Of a DNA stretch of 64,000 nucleotides, positions 48,130 to 59,792 are shown piece by piece. The stretch covers positions 15,004,001 to 15,068,000 of the forward strand of contig OZ199838.1 of assembly GCA_964304625.1 (NCBI GenBank). Reading direction: 5' to 3'. Numbering within the stretch: the first letter of the stretch is position 1; the number at the start of each line of letters is the position of its first letter. Under the pieces are notes generated by a model that was given only the letters and a program-made list of their open reading frames with translations, had not been told where the DNA came from and ran no database searches. Both the position numbers and the translations under genes were made by a program. This stretch comes from Kudoa neothunni. Taxonomy: Eukaryota; Cnidaria.

Positions 48130-49687
48130 CAGTATTTCAAGACCCTAAATGCAACTGCGTCGGATCAAAATGCAACTTTTTAAATAAACAACTTATTTTT
48201 TTTAGATTTAATTTATATAAAATTAAGATATTTTTTAACAATATTCTACATGGTTAGTTATGATAGAGTGAATAATATTTCGAATTTTATGTGATTAACG
48301 AATTGCATCAAATAATTTTTTGTACTCATAGAGTTTATTCATATTTATTTAAATACATAAAGGAATTAAATTTTTATTCATTTTTGTCATCGATTTAATC
48401 AAGGTGTCATTCTCAATACTTACGCTTCTCAAAATATACTGTTTCAATGTAAGATTTTACTGCTTCTTTAATTACCACTTTTAAATTTGTAATCTTCTTG
48501 ACATGCATAAACAAAAATGAAATATTAATTGGCACCAAATTAAACTTCATGTTTTTAGCACAACGTAAAATTAATCTAATTGTTAATTTCTTCCGAATTA
48601 ATACATGCTGCGAAATAGGGTTCCGCATGATTCGCATAATTCTGTAGTTGGTCACAAGAAACTCCATCTGAGCTAGTCATAATTGCGTTGATCAATTCCT
48701 CCTGATTAGATGGTCCCTTGTTTCTTACAATGGACTTAATTTGATGGAAGAACTCCTCAATAGGATTGAGGAACGGAGAGTATGGCGGAAGAAATAATAA
48801 CGTATGGTTTGTGGAATCTCACATTGTCCATTATTACATAGGGCGTTATCAACTCCATTGCAGCTTAAGTCGGAAAATAGTTTGTCTATGAAAATAGAAA
48901 AAATTTGTTGGTTGACAGTTCCATTTTCTACGTGGAATGTCCACATCCGTTCCGAGCTTATTGCCGCGATTAATGTAATATTTTTAGAGCGAATGCTTTT
49001 CACTTTCAGATTCGCTCTTGACCCTGAAAGTGCTCGTCCAAATGTTCTTCTCATTGACAATGAAAAGCCCGATTCATCTATATAGATGACCGTAGAATGA
49101 CAAGGCTTCAGTTCCAGATATTGTATCACGTATTTATTCATTTTTAGCAATTTTTTAAAATGATAATAAACCTTTTTCTCGTTTCAATACAATCCTGAGA
49201 ATTTCTTCCTAGGGGTACAATGGAAATTTTTTTTAAGGTATAATGGAAATCTCTCAAACAATTCGCAATTGTTTGACGAGAAACATTAATACCAAAAAAT
49301 TCTAGAACTTTTTCAGTAATAGAATTTAATGTAATGGTGCAATCCTCCTCTACAAGTTCGCGGATGTATAATTTATGGGTTTCAGTCAATTTTGACCGTC
49401 TGTCACCCCTTTCCTTTTTGGTGAACTTAATTCAGTAGTCATCGATTTTGTCTTCAAAATGCGCCCAATGATTGATTTATGTACACCCATTTTCTCGGCA
49501 ATGTATTTGTTAGAGTATCCATCCTAGAAATAATTTGAGATTATACGAAAGAGGTTATGAACTTCAGCTAGTGAAACTGCCATTTGTTTCATATCATCAC
49601 TTAAGATAACATATTTCCTTTTCTGGACATTATTGCATGGGGTTGCATTTTGATCGGACGCAGTTGCATTTAGGTCTTGAAATACTG
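48130..49687 (-). mobile_element. Tc1/mariner-superfamily element, copy B (copy 1)
   Basis: It has the same ends and length as the element at 17985-19542 and is nearly identical to it. It was inserted into a TA microsatellite: TATATATATA runs lie on both sides, so the TA duplication cannot be told apart from the repeat. Confidence 0.9.
48413..49389 (-). pseudogene. Tc1-like transposase, broken (copy B)
   Basis: It has the same parts as copy A: an HTH region (ETHKLYIRELVEED...VSRQTIANCL), then IYIDESGFSLSMRRTFGRAL, with the DN motif and LPPYSPFLNPIEEF out of frame. It shares the missing segment between the second Asp and the Glu. Extra small differences from copy A occur around 48835 and 49408. 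Confidence 0.8.
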
Positions 49688-51449
49688 TATATATATATAT
49701 ATATATACATAATAAAGTTCTTATGTCTGTCCGTGTGTGTCAGTTTGCAGTAGTACGCATGTGCCACGGAGAAACTTTCTTTAAATATATCTGTAAGTTT
49801 GTATTTGAATAGATAACACCATTAATGAAAATAGATCATTCACTTAGAAGTATGAATATAATCAATAACATAGTCCGAAGTAAGGAATTTTCTGGTTGTC
49901 TTCACAAATAGCAGATTAAAAAACACCTGAATAATATCGATATTTGTTTATTTCTGATTGATAGACAAATAAAATGAACTTTTACTCGTTATATAGAAAA
50001 AGAATCTCTTATTTATCGTATAGAATATTCTAAAAATTTTACATATGCCTGTTCGGAGTACTTTTGAGACAAATAAAACTATTATCGTCACATTACAAGA
50101 GTTGTCGCATTTCCCTTAAAATTTGAAGCATAAACAAGTTATTTGATATGTAATTTCTCCTTTCGAACGTTATGGATATAGTTAAGCAAAATAGACTATG
50201 GTCATTTTAAATAAAACACATAATTTGAGATAATAAGTTGTTACCACGTTTGAAATAATTCGAGTCTTTATATGTATCCTAATTATTCCTTACCCCAGAC
50301 CTTGAGGTTAATATTCAAATCAATATACTGTTTTCTTTATTCTCGCATTAATTTATTATGATATAAAAGCTGCATAAAAAATACAGTCCCTTCTCAATGC
50401 CTGCCATGTAAGTTAATAAGAAATTATCGGTCTGTTCGATCTAACCGATATTTTCACAAAGTTTTCGTTAATCTAAGAATAGTTCAGTACGAAGAGATTT
50501 TTTTAGGGCAGTCAAACAGTACGTTAATTTTTAAAAAGGTGCATCCTTCAAGAAAACCATTTGATGTTTAAGCATTACTGCAATTTTTCAAACCAAAAAC
50601 ACCTTTACATTTTTGATTTAATCGGATTTTGTTAATTAAATGTGTATATTTTTGAACCAATAAGTATTCTTGATAAAAAGTAAGGTTGGATTTATTATAA
50701 ATAGGGAAATTTTGTTACAGTAATGAATACGTAAGTTACTGCTCACAGCTTTTCAAAACATCAATGGCATCATTATAAAATTGCGATAAAAGGAGTAACA
50801 ATTACTATTTATATTTCCTAGGCATCTTAAGTTTATTTTGTTTTTTTATCGTTTGTGGACTAATAATAAATTTTATAATTAGAAGGATTAATTTTTATCA
50901 CAAAATTCTGAAAAGAACTGAAAGTCCTATTTAAGTTGCTTAATGATTTTGTTTCATAAATAGCTGAACTTTAATCGCTAATTACATTTCTTTTTAAAAT
51001 TTAGGTCATCATAGTTTTGGTCAATAATTTGTAAGATACAGTTAAAATTACCCATTAATTTCTCTCCATACCTCTATTTATATTTATATTTGAATGGAAA
51101 GTGTGCGCATAATTTCGTTTATCTAAATCATCACATTGCAAAAATAATGACAAGCTTTAAAATGCAACAATTAAAATAGAAAAATAAAATTAAAATTTTC
51201 TGTCACACTGTACCAGGCAAAACTAGGCATTAGCGCTATTTACTTAAAAATCAAAAAGACTATAATCTGCGCCAGGTGTTAACCTACTTGGCTGGGCAAG
51301 GAAGCCTTCGCGAAGAGGGGCTTTTGCGCTAGTTAGTAATACAAACATACAACTCTGTAATGAAGCAGCGGCACGCGATAAAACCACAATTCGCTAACTA
51401 ATAATACCTCTCCCGTGGCGACGGCCGATCATAATATTCAAGTTATTAT
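49688..51449. other. Unique tail of the duplicated segment, no gene
   Basis: AT-rich sequence with no coding motif. It starts with a TA microsatellite and a CTGTCCGTGTGTGTCAG motif (complement of the ACACACACGGAC repeats near 38500). It ends with the palindromic CTTCGCGAAG inside a GC-richer block at 51290-51345. Contig end at 51449. Confidence 0.5.
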
Positions 51450-51649
51450 NNNNNNNNNNNNNNNNNNNNNNNNNNNNNNNNNNNNNNNNNNNNNNNNNNN
51501 NNNNNNNNNNNNNNNNNNNNNNNNNNNNNNNNNNNNNNNNNNNNNNNNNNNNNNNNNNNNNNNNNNNNNNNNNNNNNNNNNNNNNNNNNNNNNNNNNNNN
51601 NNNNNNNNNNNNNNNNNNNNNNNNNNNNNNNNNNNNNNNNNNNNNNNNN
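51450..51649. other. Assembly gap of 200 N
   Basis: Exactly 200 unknown bases, a fixed size used by scaffolding tools. It separates two copies of the same 6.8 kb segment. Any reading frame crossing it is meaningless. Confidence 0.98.
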
Positions 51650-51714
51650 GAAATTCTTAATGCCGTAAGTACTCAGAATATAATTTCCTTATTACTTTAT
51701 CTCAACTTTTAAGA

Positions 51715-52861
51715 TTAACCTTCTAAATCACATGAAAATTTATACCCTCCAAGTATAATTGGGGTTCAATAGACCCCACGGTTTTATTCGATAAAATATT
51801 TGATCGATTATATATTCAATAATTTCACAAATGACACCACGTAATATTGTGTGCGCGTGCGCAAATGTTAAAGAAATATTTTAACCACCGGGCAGGGTAT
51901 GTGTATGTATCACTTTTGAGGTCACATATTTTCTATAAACATAACTCTAAATTCAGTCCACATAACAAAAATTAATTATTTATTTAATTTGCGCTTTAAG
52001 TGGCCAAAAACATAATCCTAGCATAGACTATTGTATAAACAGGTAACATAGATACGCTTAAATGTTCATTAGAGTGGAATCGACGCGTGAGAAACTCACC
52101 TGAATACGCCTTGGTTCACGAATATGGAAAAAAATTTCCGAATTATTTTGTATCTCAATATTTTCCACATCATCAAAATGTAAAACTCGCATTATTTGGA
52201 GAACTTTATGTGTTGGGGGTAAATCACGATATATCTTTCCTTCTTCCTCTAATCCAGTATCTCTTTAACCGGTTCTCAATTATCCCCGTGAATTCCCATC
52301 AGAAATAAACAGCTTACGAACTCATCCAATTCGATCCATTTATCACCAAAAATTTTTCCACCCGATGAACTGAACTGGATATTTAAACATAATCTCATGC
52401 ATAACAGAATTAGATATTATTCTGAAAATATCAACTGTGTTTGTAACAAAAACGAAGAACCACTAGGATGACTACTGACTACTCATAATATTTACAACAC
52501 ATGTTCTAGATGCCAATGGCGGGCCCGTTGAACGTAACATTCCGTACCTATTCATTAATGAGTTAAATTGTATATTTGTATCAATATTAAATTTTTCTTA
52601 GGATAAATAATCATGAAATGAAGTAAATGAATCTAAGACTCGGTATCAGTAATTATTATCAAGATCACTTGATCACGTCAACGAAATTAATTATGGTGCA
52701 CGCGCAATATAGATTAACATATGATATTCATGCAATAAAAGTATATTTACTCGATAGAATTTTCTAAAAGTTACCCCAAACATTTAAATCAATATTTTGG
52801 ATAATCAGATGGAAAAGAAAATGTGGGATCCAAAAGACCCCAATTATATTTAAAGGGTTAA
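51715..52861. mobile_element. Non-autonomous piggyBac element (copy 2)
   Basis: Same element as 44744-45887, bounded by TTAA at 51715-51718 and 52858-52861. It differs by a few homopolymer bases, which open a spurious 73-codon frame at 52087-52308. Confidence 0.8.
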
Positions 52862-53307
52862 TGCAATTCTTTTTAAATTATCAATAAAATATATATTCAG
52901 TTATTTTTATAACTTTAATCAGAACATTTTTGCTAATTTTTAAAGGGAATTTCTTATTGTAAATTATTTAATATTTTTAATAGGCGGTGGCTATTGACAC
53001 GCTAATGAATTTCTCCAAATTCTTAAATTATTTCAATCTTCACTGTTCATTAATTTTTTAATCATAATTTTTCCTAAATGGTCTTTAAATTTCCCGTTAA
53101 ATACTCATCGTTGAATTTTCCACATGGAAATATTGACATTATCAAGGGATATTGGAACGTTAAAGCCTATATAAAGTTAGATAATGTTAACTATAGAAGT
53201 TATAATGCTTGAAGATGAAATTTACTTCAAATTTTCAAGGTTAGTTTGTTAAATTAAATGCGGCCATAGAAACACGTTTTACTAAATTAACTACCACGCG
53301 ACTAAAT

Positions 53308-54898
53308 GGTTAAAGTTCAGTTCCCCCCTTCGGCGCCCGCCGGTTACCCGCCATCGGTACTAATGGGGGGTTCCGGCTGTTTACATTTTCCTGAGCATGC
53401 TTACTGCAATCTTCACGTACGAAAATTTAGACAACCTAAATTTTGAAGACTTATGTTACTTCAAGGATCATCCTGAAGATTTAATTATTTTTTTTTCAGC
53501 AACTTGACTTGCTACCCAACATCAATGGTTTGTTCCTGTGGAGGTCAAATGAAACTTTCTCTGTATCAAATTTTTAAAGATTTTATATTTTTGGAGCGTG
53601 GGAGTGACGGAACAATCTTTCTTAATGAAAGAATGCCGTATCAATTCTTCCGCCACTATTGTGGTTTGGAAAAATTTTATACGTGACATTTGTTTGAGTC
53701 ACTTCATTCGTAACCCAAACAAAGTGGGTGGCCCTGGCGTAAAAGTCCAAATAGACGGAAGTCAAATTTGTAAGAGGAAGTTTGGGGTTGGTAGAATCCT
53801 ACAAAACCAAAGTCTGTGGATAGTTGGTGGTGTGGATGAGGATGGAAAGGTTTTTATGGTGGAAACCGAAAAGAGAGACACTCCCACTCTTGAAAATATT
53901 ATTACTACTCATGTTGAGAGGGGATCTGTTATACATACAGATGGATGGCCTGCCTATAGTTCACTCACTGAGCTAGTTTATAAATACGGTCATAAGACAG
54001 TAATTCATGATATTGAGTTTGTCTCGTCTACAGGAGTCCACACCAATCGAATTGAGGGACTGTGGAGCGCTTTTAAGCGGAAATATCGTTCGGTGACAAA
54101 TAAAAAAAGGAAATGATCGCTTCCTATATTGCCGAATAGATATTTAAAAGACTCCACAGGAAACGTGTTCTTTCTAAACTTTTAGAAGCAATTAAACATA
54201 TTTATATTTTATTGTAAAAATTTATAATTGTCTTTTTCCAATCGTCAATGCATAAATATCTTTGGTAAATTACGGCATTCTTAAGTTTATTTTAATTAGT
54301 GTTAACCCATTATTTTTTATAATGATTATATATATATATATATATATATTTTATCAAATAATGAAAGTTTTCGTATAAAATAACAAAATCTTCCGAAAAT
54401 TAAGCTAAAAGACAGATTGTTTTACATTAACTTGGGCTCATTAGGATACAATTAAAAAAGAAATGGCATGATATGTGATTTTTATCCATATAAAAACTAT
54501 TAAAAATTATATTAAGATTCAAATATAATGAGTCGACATATTGTTTTAGCTTATACATTTTTTAAAAAATAACAAATAAAATCCATAATTAATCCATAAT
54601 ATATATATACCATTAAAAATATTCGTTTATATACAATTCTCAAACTTAATAATAAAAACATATATTAACTTATACCATATTATATTTGTTATGCACATAA
54701 ATTGACACCTTATTTTTTAATTTTTTTAACATTTAAATAATACATATTATATTTTTTAATTGATATATTTTGTTTAATTGCGTGTAACTGAAGTAAAATA
54801 GATTTTATTGGGTTTATATGTTATGAAACGTGACCCGATTAGTACCGATGGTGGGTAACCGGCGGACGCCGAAGGGGGGGAGGAACTGAACTTTAACC
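53308..54898 (+). mobile_element. Merlin transposon (copy 2)
   Basis: Same element as 46334-47912, with the same CGACTAAAT flanks (53299-53307, 54899-54907). An identical target duplication in both places shows one insertion event, not two. Confidence 0.93.
53397..54116 (+). pseudogene. Merlin transposase (copy 2)
   Basis: Same gene as at 46421-47138. Homopolymer differences near 53492, 53515, 53573 and 53601 move its apparent frame breaks. The catalytic half (from KECRINSSAT to KRKYRS) is the same except KVFM in place of RFFM. Confidence 0.85.
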
Positions 54899-55115
54899 CG
54901 ACTAAATAATAATGTAAAGTTAATACATGTGCAAGCCGCGCTAGCGGGTGACATATTGGAGATTTCATTCTCCGAAAGTGGCTCGGTAGCCAGTCCTAGA
55001 TAATCCAACATGGTTATTATCATAATGAAAAGATAGAAAGTGTTTAGAAATTAAGACCTCATGGCTTAAAATCACTGATGTCTGACAAATTAATCTATAT
55101 GTATATATATATATA

Positions 55116-56677
55116 CAGTATTTCAAGACCTAAATGCAACTGCGTCGGATCAAAATGCAACTTTTTAAATAAACAACTTATTTTTTTTAGATTTAATTTA
55201 TATAAAATTAAGATATTTTTTAACAATATTCTACATGGTTAGTTATGATAGAGTGAATAATATTTCGAATTTTATGTGATTAACGAATTGCATCAAATAA
55301 TTTTTTGTACTCATAGAGTTTATTCATATTTATTTAAATACATAAAGGAATTAAATTTTTATTCATTTTTGTCATCGATTTAATCAAGGTGTCATTCTCA
55401 ATACTTACGCTTCTCAAAAATATACTGTTTCAATGTAAGATTTTACTGCTTCTTTAATTACCACTTTTAAATTTGTAATCTTCTTGACATGCATAAACAA
55501 AAAATGAAATATTAATTGGCACCAAATTAAACTTCATGTTTTTTAGCACAACGTAAAATTAATCTAATTGTTAATTTCTTCCGAATTAATACATGCTGCG
55601 AAATAGGGTTCCGCATGATTCGCATAATTCTGTAGTTGGTCACAAGAAACTCCATCTGAGCTAGTCATAATTGCGTTGATCAATTCCTCCTGATTAGATG
55701 GTCCCTTGTTTCTTACAATGGACTTAATTTGATGGAAGAACTCCTCAATAGGATTGAGGAACGGAGAGTATGGCGGAAGAAATAATAACGTATGGTTTGT
55801 GGAATCTCACATTGTCCATTATTAATAGGGCGTTATCAACTCCATTGCAGCTTAAGTCGGAAAATAGTTTGTCTATGAAAATAGAAAAAAATTTGTTGGT
55901 TGACAGTTCCATTTTCTACGTGGAATGTCCACATCCGTTCCGAGCTTATTGCCGCGATTAATGTAATATTTTTAGAGCGAATGCTTTTCACTTTCAGATT
56001 CGCTCTTGACCCTGAAAGTGCTCGTCCAAATGTTCTTCTCATTGACAATGAAAAGCCCGATTCATCTATATAGATGACCGTAGAATGACAAGGCTTCAGT
56101 TCCAGATATTGTATCACGTATTTATTCATTTTTAGCAATTTTTTAAAATGATAATAAACCTTTTTCTCGTTTCAATACAATCCTGAGAATTTCTTCCTAG
56201 GGGTACAATGGAAATTTTTTTTAAGGTATAATGGAAATCTCTCAAACAATTCGCAATTGTTTGACGAGAAACATTAATACCAAAAAATTCTAGAACTTTT
56301 TCAGTAATAGAATTTAATGTAATGGTGCAATCCTCCTCTACAAGTTCGCGGATGTATAATTTATGGGTTTCAGTCAATTTTGACCGTCTGTCACCCCCTT
56401 TCCTTTTTGGTGAACTTAATTCAGTAGTCATCGATTTTGTCTTCAAAATGCGCCCAATGATTGATTTATGTACACCCATTTTCTCGGCAATGTATTTGTT
56501 AGAGTATCCATCCTAGAAATTAATTTGAGATTATACGAAAGAGGTTATGAACTTCAGCTAGTGAAACTGCCATTTGTTTCATATCATCACTTAAGATAAC
56601 ATATTTCCTTTTCTGGACATTATTGCATGGGGTTGCATTTTGATCGGACGCAGTTGCATTTAGGTCTTGAAATACTG
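55116..56677 (-). mobile_element. Tc1/mariner-superfamily element (copy 2 of copy B)
   Basis: Same element as 48130-49687, including the TA-microsatellite insertion site. The transposase remains lie at about 55400-56479 on the minus strand, with the same missing segment between the second Asp and the Glu. Confidence 0.9.
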
Positions 56678-58442
56678 TATATATATATATATATACATTA
56701 TATAAAGTTCTTATGTCTGTCCGTGTGTGTCAGTTTGCAGTAGTACGCATGTGCCACGGAGAAACTTTCTTTAAATATATCTGTAAGTTTGTATTTGAAT
56801 AGATAACACCATTAATGAAAATAGATCATTCACTTAGAAGTATGAATATAATCAATAACATAGTCCGAAGTAAGGAATTTTCTGGTTGTCTTCACAAATA
56901 GCAGATTAAAAAACACCTGAATAATATCGATATTTGTTTATTTCTGATTGATAGACAAATAAAATGAACTTTTACTCGTTATATAGAAAAAAGAATCTCT
57001 TATTTATCGTATAGAATATTCTAAAAAATTTTACATATGCCTGTTCGGAGTACTTTTGAGACAAATAAAACCTATTATCGTCACATTACAAGAGTTGTCG
57101 CATTTCCCTTAAAATTTGAAGCATAAACAAGTTATTTGATATGTAATTTCTCCTTTCGAACGTTATGGATATAGTTAAGCAAAATAGACTATGGTCATTT
57201 TAAATAAAACACATAATTTGAGATAATAAGTTGTTACCACGTTGAAATAATTCGAGTCTTTATATGTATCCTAATTATTCCTTACCCCCAGACCTTGAGG
57301 TTAATATTCAAATCAATATACTGTTTTCTTTATTCTCGCATTAATTTATTATGATATAAAAGCTGCATAAAAATACAGTCCCTTCTCAATGCCTGCCATG
57401 TAAGTTAATAAGAAATTATCGGTCTGTTCGATCTAACCGATATTTTCACAAAGTTTTCGTTAATCTAAGAATAGTTCAGTACGAAGAGATTTTTTTTAGG
57501 GCAGTCAAACAGTACGTTAATTTTTAAAAAGGTGCATCCTTCAAGAAAACCATTTGATGTTTAAGCATTACTGCAATTTTTCAAACCAAAAACACCTTTA
57601 CATTTTTGATTTAATCGGATTTTGTTAATTAAATGTGTATATTTTTGAACCAATAAGTATTCTTGATAAAAAGTAAGGTTGGATTTATTTATAAATAGGG
57701 AAATTTTGTTACAGTAATGAATACGTAAGTTACTGCTCACAGCTTTTCAAAACATCAATGGCATCATTATAAAATTGCGATAAAAGGAGTAACAATTACT
57801 ATTTATATTTCCTAGGCATCTTAAGTTTATTTTGTTTTTTTATCGTTTGTGGACTAATAATAAATTTTATAATTAGAAGGATTAATTTTTATCACAAAAT
57901 TCTGAAAAGAACTGAAAGTCCTATTTAAGTTGCTTAATGATTTTGTTTCATAAATAGCTGAACTTTAATCGCTAATTACATTTCTTTTAAAATTTAGGTC
58001 ATCATAGTTTTGGTCAATAATTTGTAAGATACAGTTAAAATTACCCATTAATTTCTCTCCATACCTCTATTTATATTTATATTTGAATGGAAAGTGTGCG
58101 CATAATTTCGTTTATCTAAATCATCACATTGCAAAAATAATGACAAGCTTTAAAATGCAACAATTAAAATAGAAAAATAAAATTAAAATTTTCTGTCACA
58201 CTGTACCAGGCAAAACTAGGCATTAGCGCTATTTACTTAAAAATCAAAAAGACTATAATCTGCGCCAGGTGTTAACCTACTTGGCTGGGCAAGGAAGCCT
58301 TCGCGAAGAGGGGCTTTTGCGCTAGTTAGTAATACAAACATACAACTCTGTAATGAAGCAGCGGCACGCGATAAAACCACAATTCGCTAACTAATAATAC
58401 CTCTCCCGTGGCGACGGCCGATCATAATATTCAAGTTATTAT
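56678..58442. other. Unique tail, second copy, no gene
   Basis: Repeats 49688-51449. No coding motif. Confidence 0.5.
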
Positions 58443-58959
58443 ATGATTATATAGAGGTCACTACAAATCCAATTTTTAATTTCGTTCATATATCAAATAA
58501 CTTATTCTGCTTAATGTTTATAAAGTCGTATCTAACAATGTATGACACTTTATAAGGTTAGTTTTTTCAAATTAATTCATTAACTATCAAGTCAAATGTA
58601 AATAATTAGTTCGAAGATAACATGTATAATGGTTTTTGTTATGAATTTAGGCAAATTACTTAGCTGAAAAGAAATATTTAAGTTGTACACGGATAACTCC
58701 TGCGCAAACTAGTGCGATGGAGGATAAACATAGGAACTGACATTTTTGAAGTGGGTAAAAAAGTTTACCTCATTTAAGCATCTTGAAGATTCCATACAAT
58801 TATACGAACAGAAGACTTACAACAACCTAATCACGCGAGATTCCAAAAAATTAGCAATACCGAGCGAATTCTCATTAAAACATTCAATGAGGATTTAATC
58901 TATTAATCAATAAAATATGTATGTCATTTTAGCAATCAATATCGATACCGATCAACAGG
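58443..58959. other. Spacer, no gene recognised
   Basis: First sequence after the end of the repeated segment. AT-rich, with no coding motif or repeat recognised. Its right end may include the decayed start of the ZSWIM-type fragment. Confidence 0.45.
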
Positions 58960-59518
58960 CATAAGACGATGTCAGACTTGAAAAGGAAAACTGTCCGGTT
59001 CATGCATCCTTGAGTATTAGTCCCTATGGACAAACACCTGAAGTGAAATCTTTGAATTTGGATCATAATCACGAAAGAAATGAAATTTTTTTCAGCTATT
59101 TGCCACCACAGCGTAAATTGGATAATAATAAAGATTTAATATCAGAGTTAGTTTCTTTGGTAGCCAACGAAAAATTGTTGCAATCTAAAATCCAACAGGA
59201 GACTGGGAAAAAATTACATTGAAATCAATACACAATTCCAAAATAAATATGTCGAATAAAATAAATGATATCAACTATATTTATCAATTGCTCAACGTTG
59301 ATTATAATTGCGGTGTGAGAATATTGGCTGGCGAAAACAATAAAGTTAATGCAATATTATTCCTGGATGAAGAAATGAAGGATTCTTCTCTTTTCCCAGA
59401 GATACTTTTAATTGATACAAGCCTACAAAACTACTCGATTCACTATAATTTTTACGAATTTTATCTTGTTTTATTTGACCTATTTTTATTAATTTTTTAT
59501 CTCTTTAAATTGTAGTGC
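58960..59518 (+). pseudogene. ZSWIM/MULE-type transposase fragment
   Basis: Plus-strand pieces read CPVHASLSISPYGQ, then LNLDHNHERNEIFFSYLPPQRKL and LVSLVANEKLLQSKIQQETG, and after a stop at 59219 KINDINYIYQLLN, GVRILAGENNKVNAILFLDE and FPEILLIDTS. This is the order of ZSWIM1/3-like MULE transposases: DNA-binding start, HNHE, helix, then the entry to the catalytic core. The core itself is missing. It is a different lineage from the transposase at 32267-33828, for example with a full HNHE. Confidence 0.65.
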
Positions 59519-59792
59519 TCTCCTGTATCTAACGGTTTCAGAAGATTCTATGGGTTTATCTCATGAACGTAGTGCCTGCGGCATGGCGAGTTTTCGCCAG
59601 CGACGATAAGTCGCCAGAGGTGCGCGTGCGCGATACATGTGTTATTTCACTTGTTTTTTAAGCATTTTTGTAAGTTGGGGTTTTCATTAGGTTTAATTGC
59701 ACTTTTATCAAATAATTATTTTACTTTTTAAGTATTATTTTTGGTTGTAACTCCACGAAACGCCACATGCACCATTAGTAACCAAAGATATA
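59519..59792. other. Probable left end of a MULE
   Basis: Contains GCATGGCGAGTTTTCGCCAG (59580-59599) and a GCGCGTGCGCG run. The complement of 61380-61400 has ATGGCGAGATGTCGCCATCT next to GCGCGCATGCG, so these may be the ends of the element carrying the 59793 transposase. Confidence 0.4.

Larger units (their letters stand above)
44679..51449. repeat. 6.8 kb segment, first copy (left of gap)
   Basis: This segment recurs at 51650-58442 with the same orientation and contents (piggyBac MITE, Merlin element, Tc1-like element, unique tail). It ends exactly at the 200-N gap. The differences between the copies are almost all homopolymer length changes, which looks like sequencing error rather than divergence. 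Confidence 0.95.
51650..58442. repeat. 6.8 kb segment, second copy (right of gap)
   Basis: It repeats 44679-51449 from its first base after the gap and stops matching precisely where the first copy ran into the gap. See the separate finding on false duplication. The sub-elements are listed below only by their boundaries. Confidence 0.95.

Noticed and set aside
51415-51660. Reading frame across the gap
   Set aside because: It consists mostly of unknown bases.
52087-52308. A 73-codon frame in the piggyBac MITE, copy 2
   Set aside because: It is open only because of a homopolymer difference; the better copy at 45120-45340 is closed, and no motif is present.
44679-58442. Recent biological tandem duplication
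   Set aside because: The match borders coincide exactly with the gap on both sides, and the differences are homopolymer lengths, which points to an assembly overlap.
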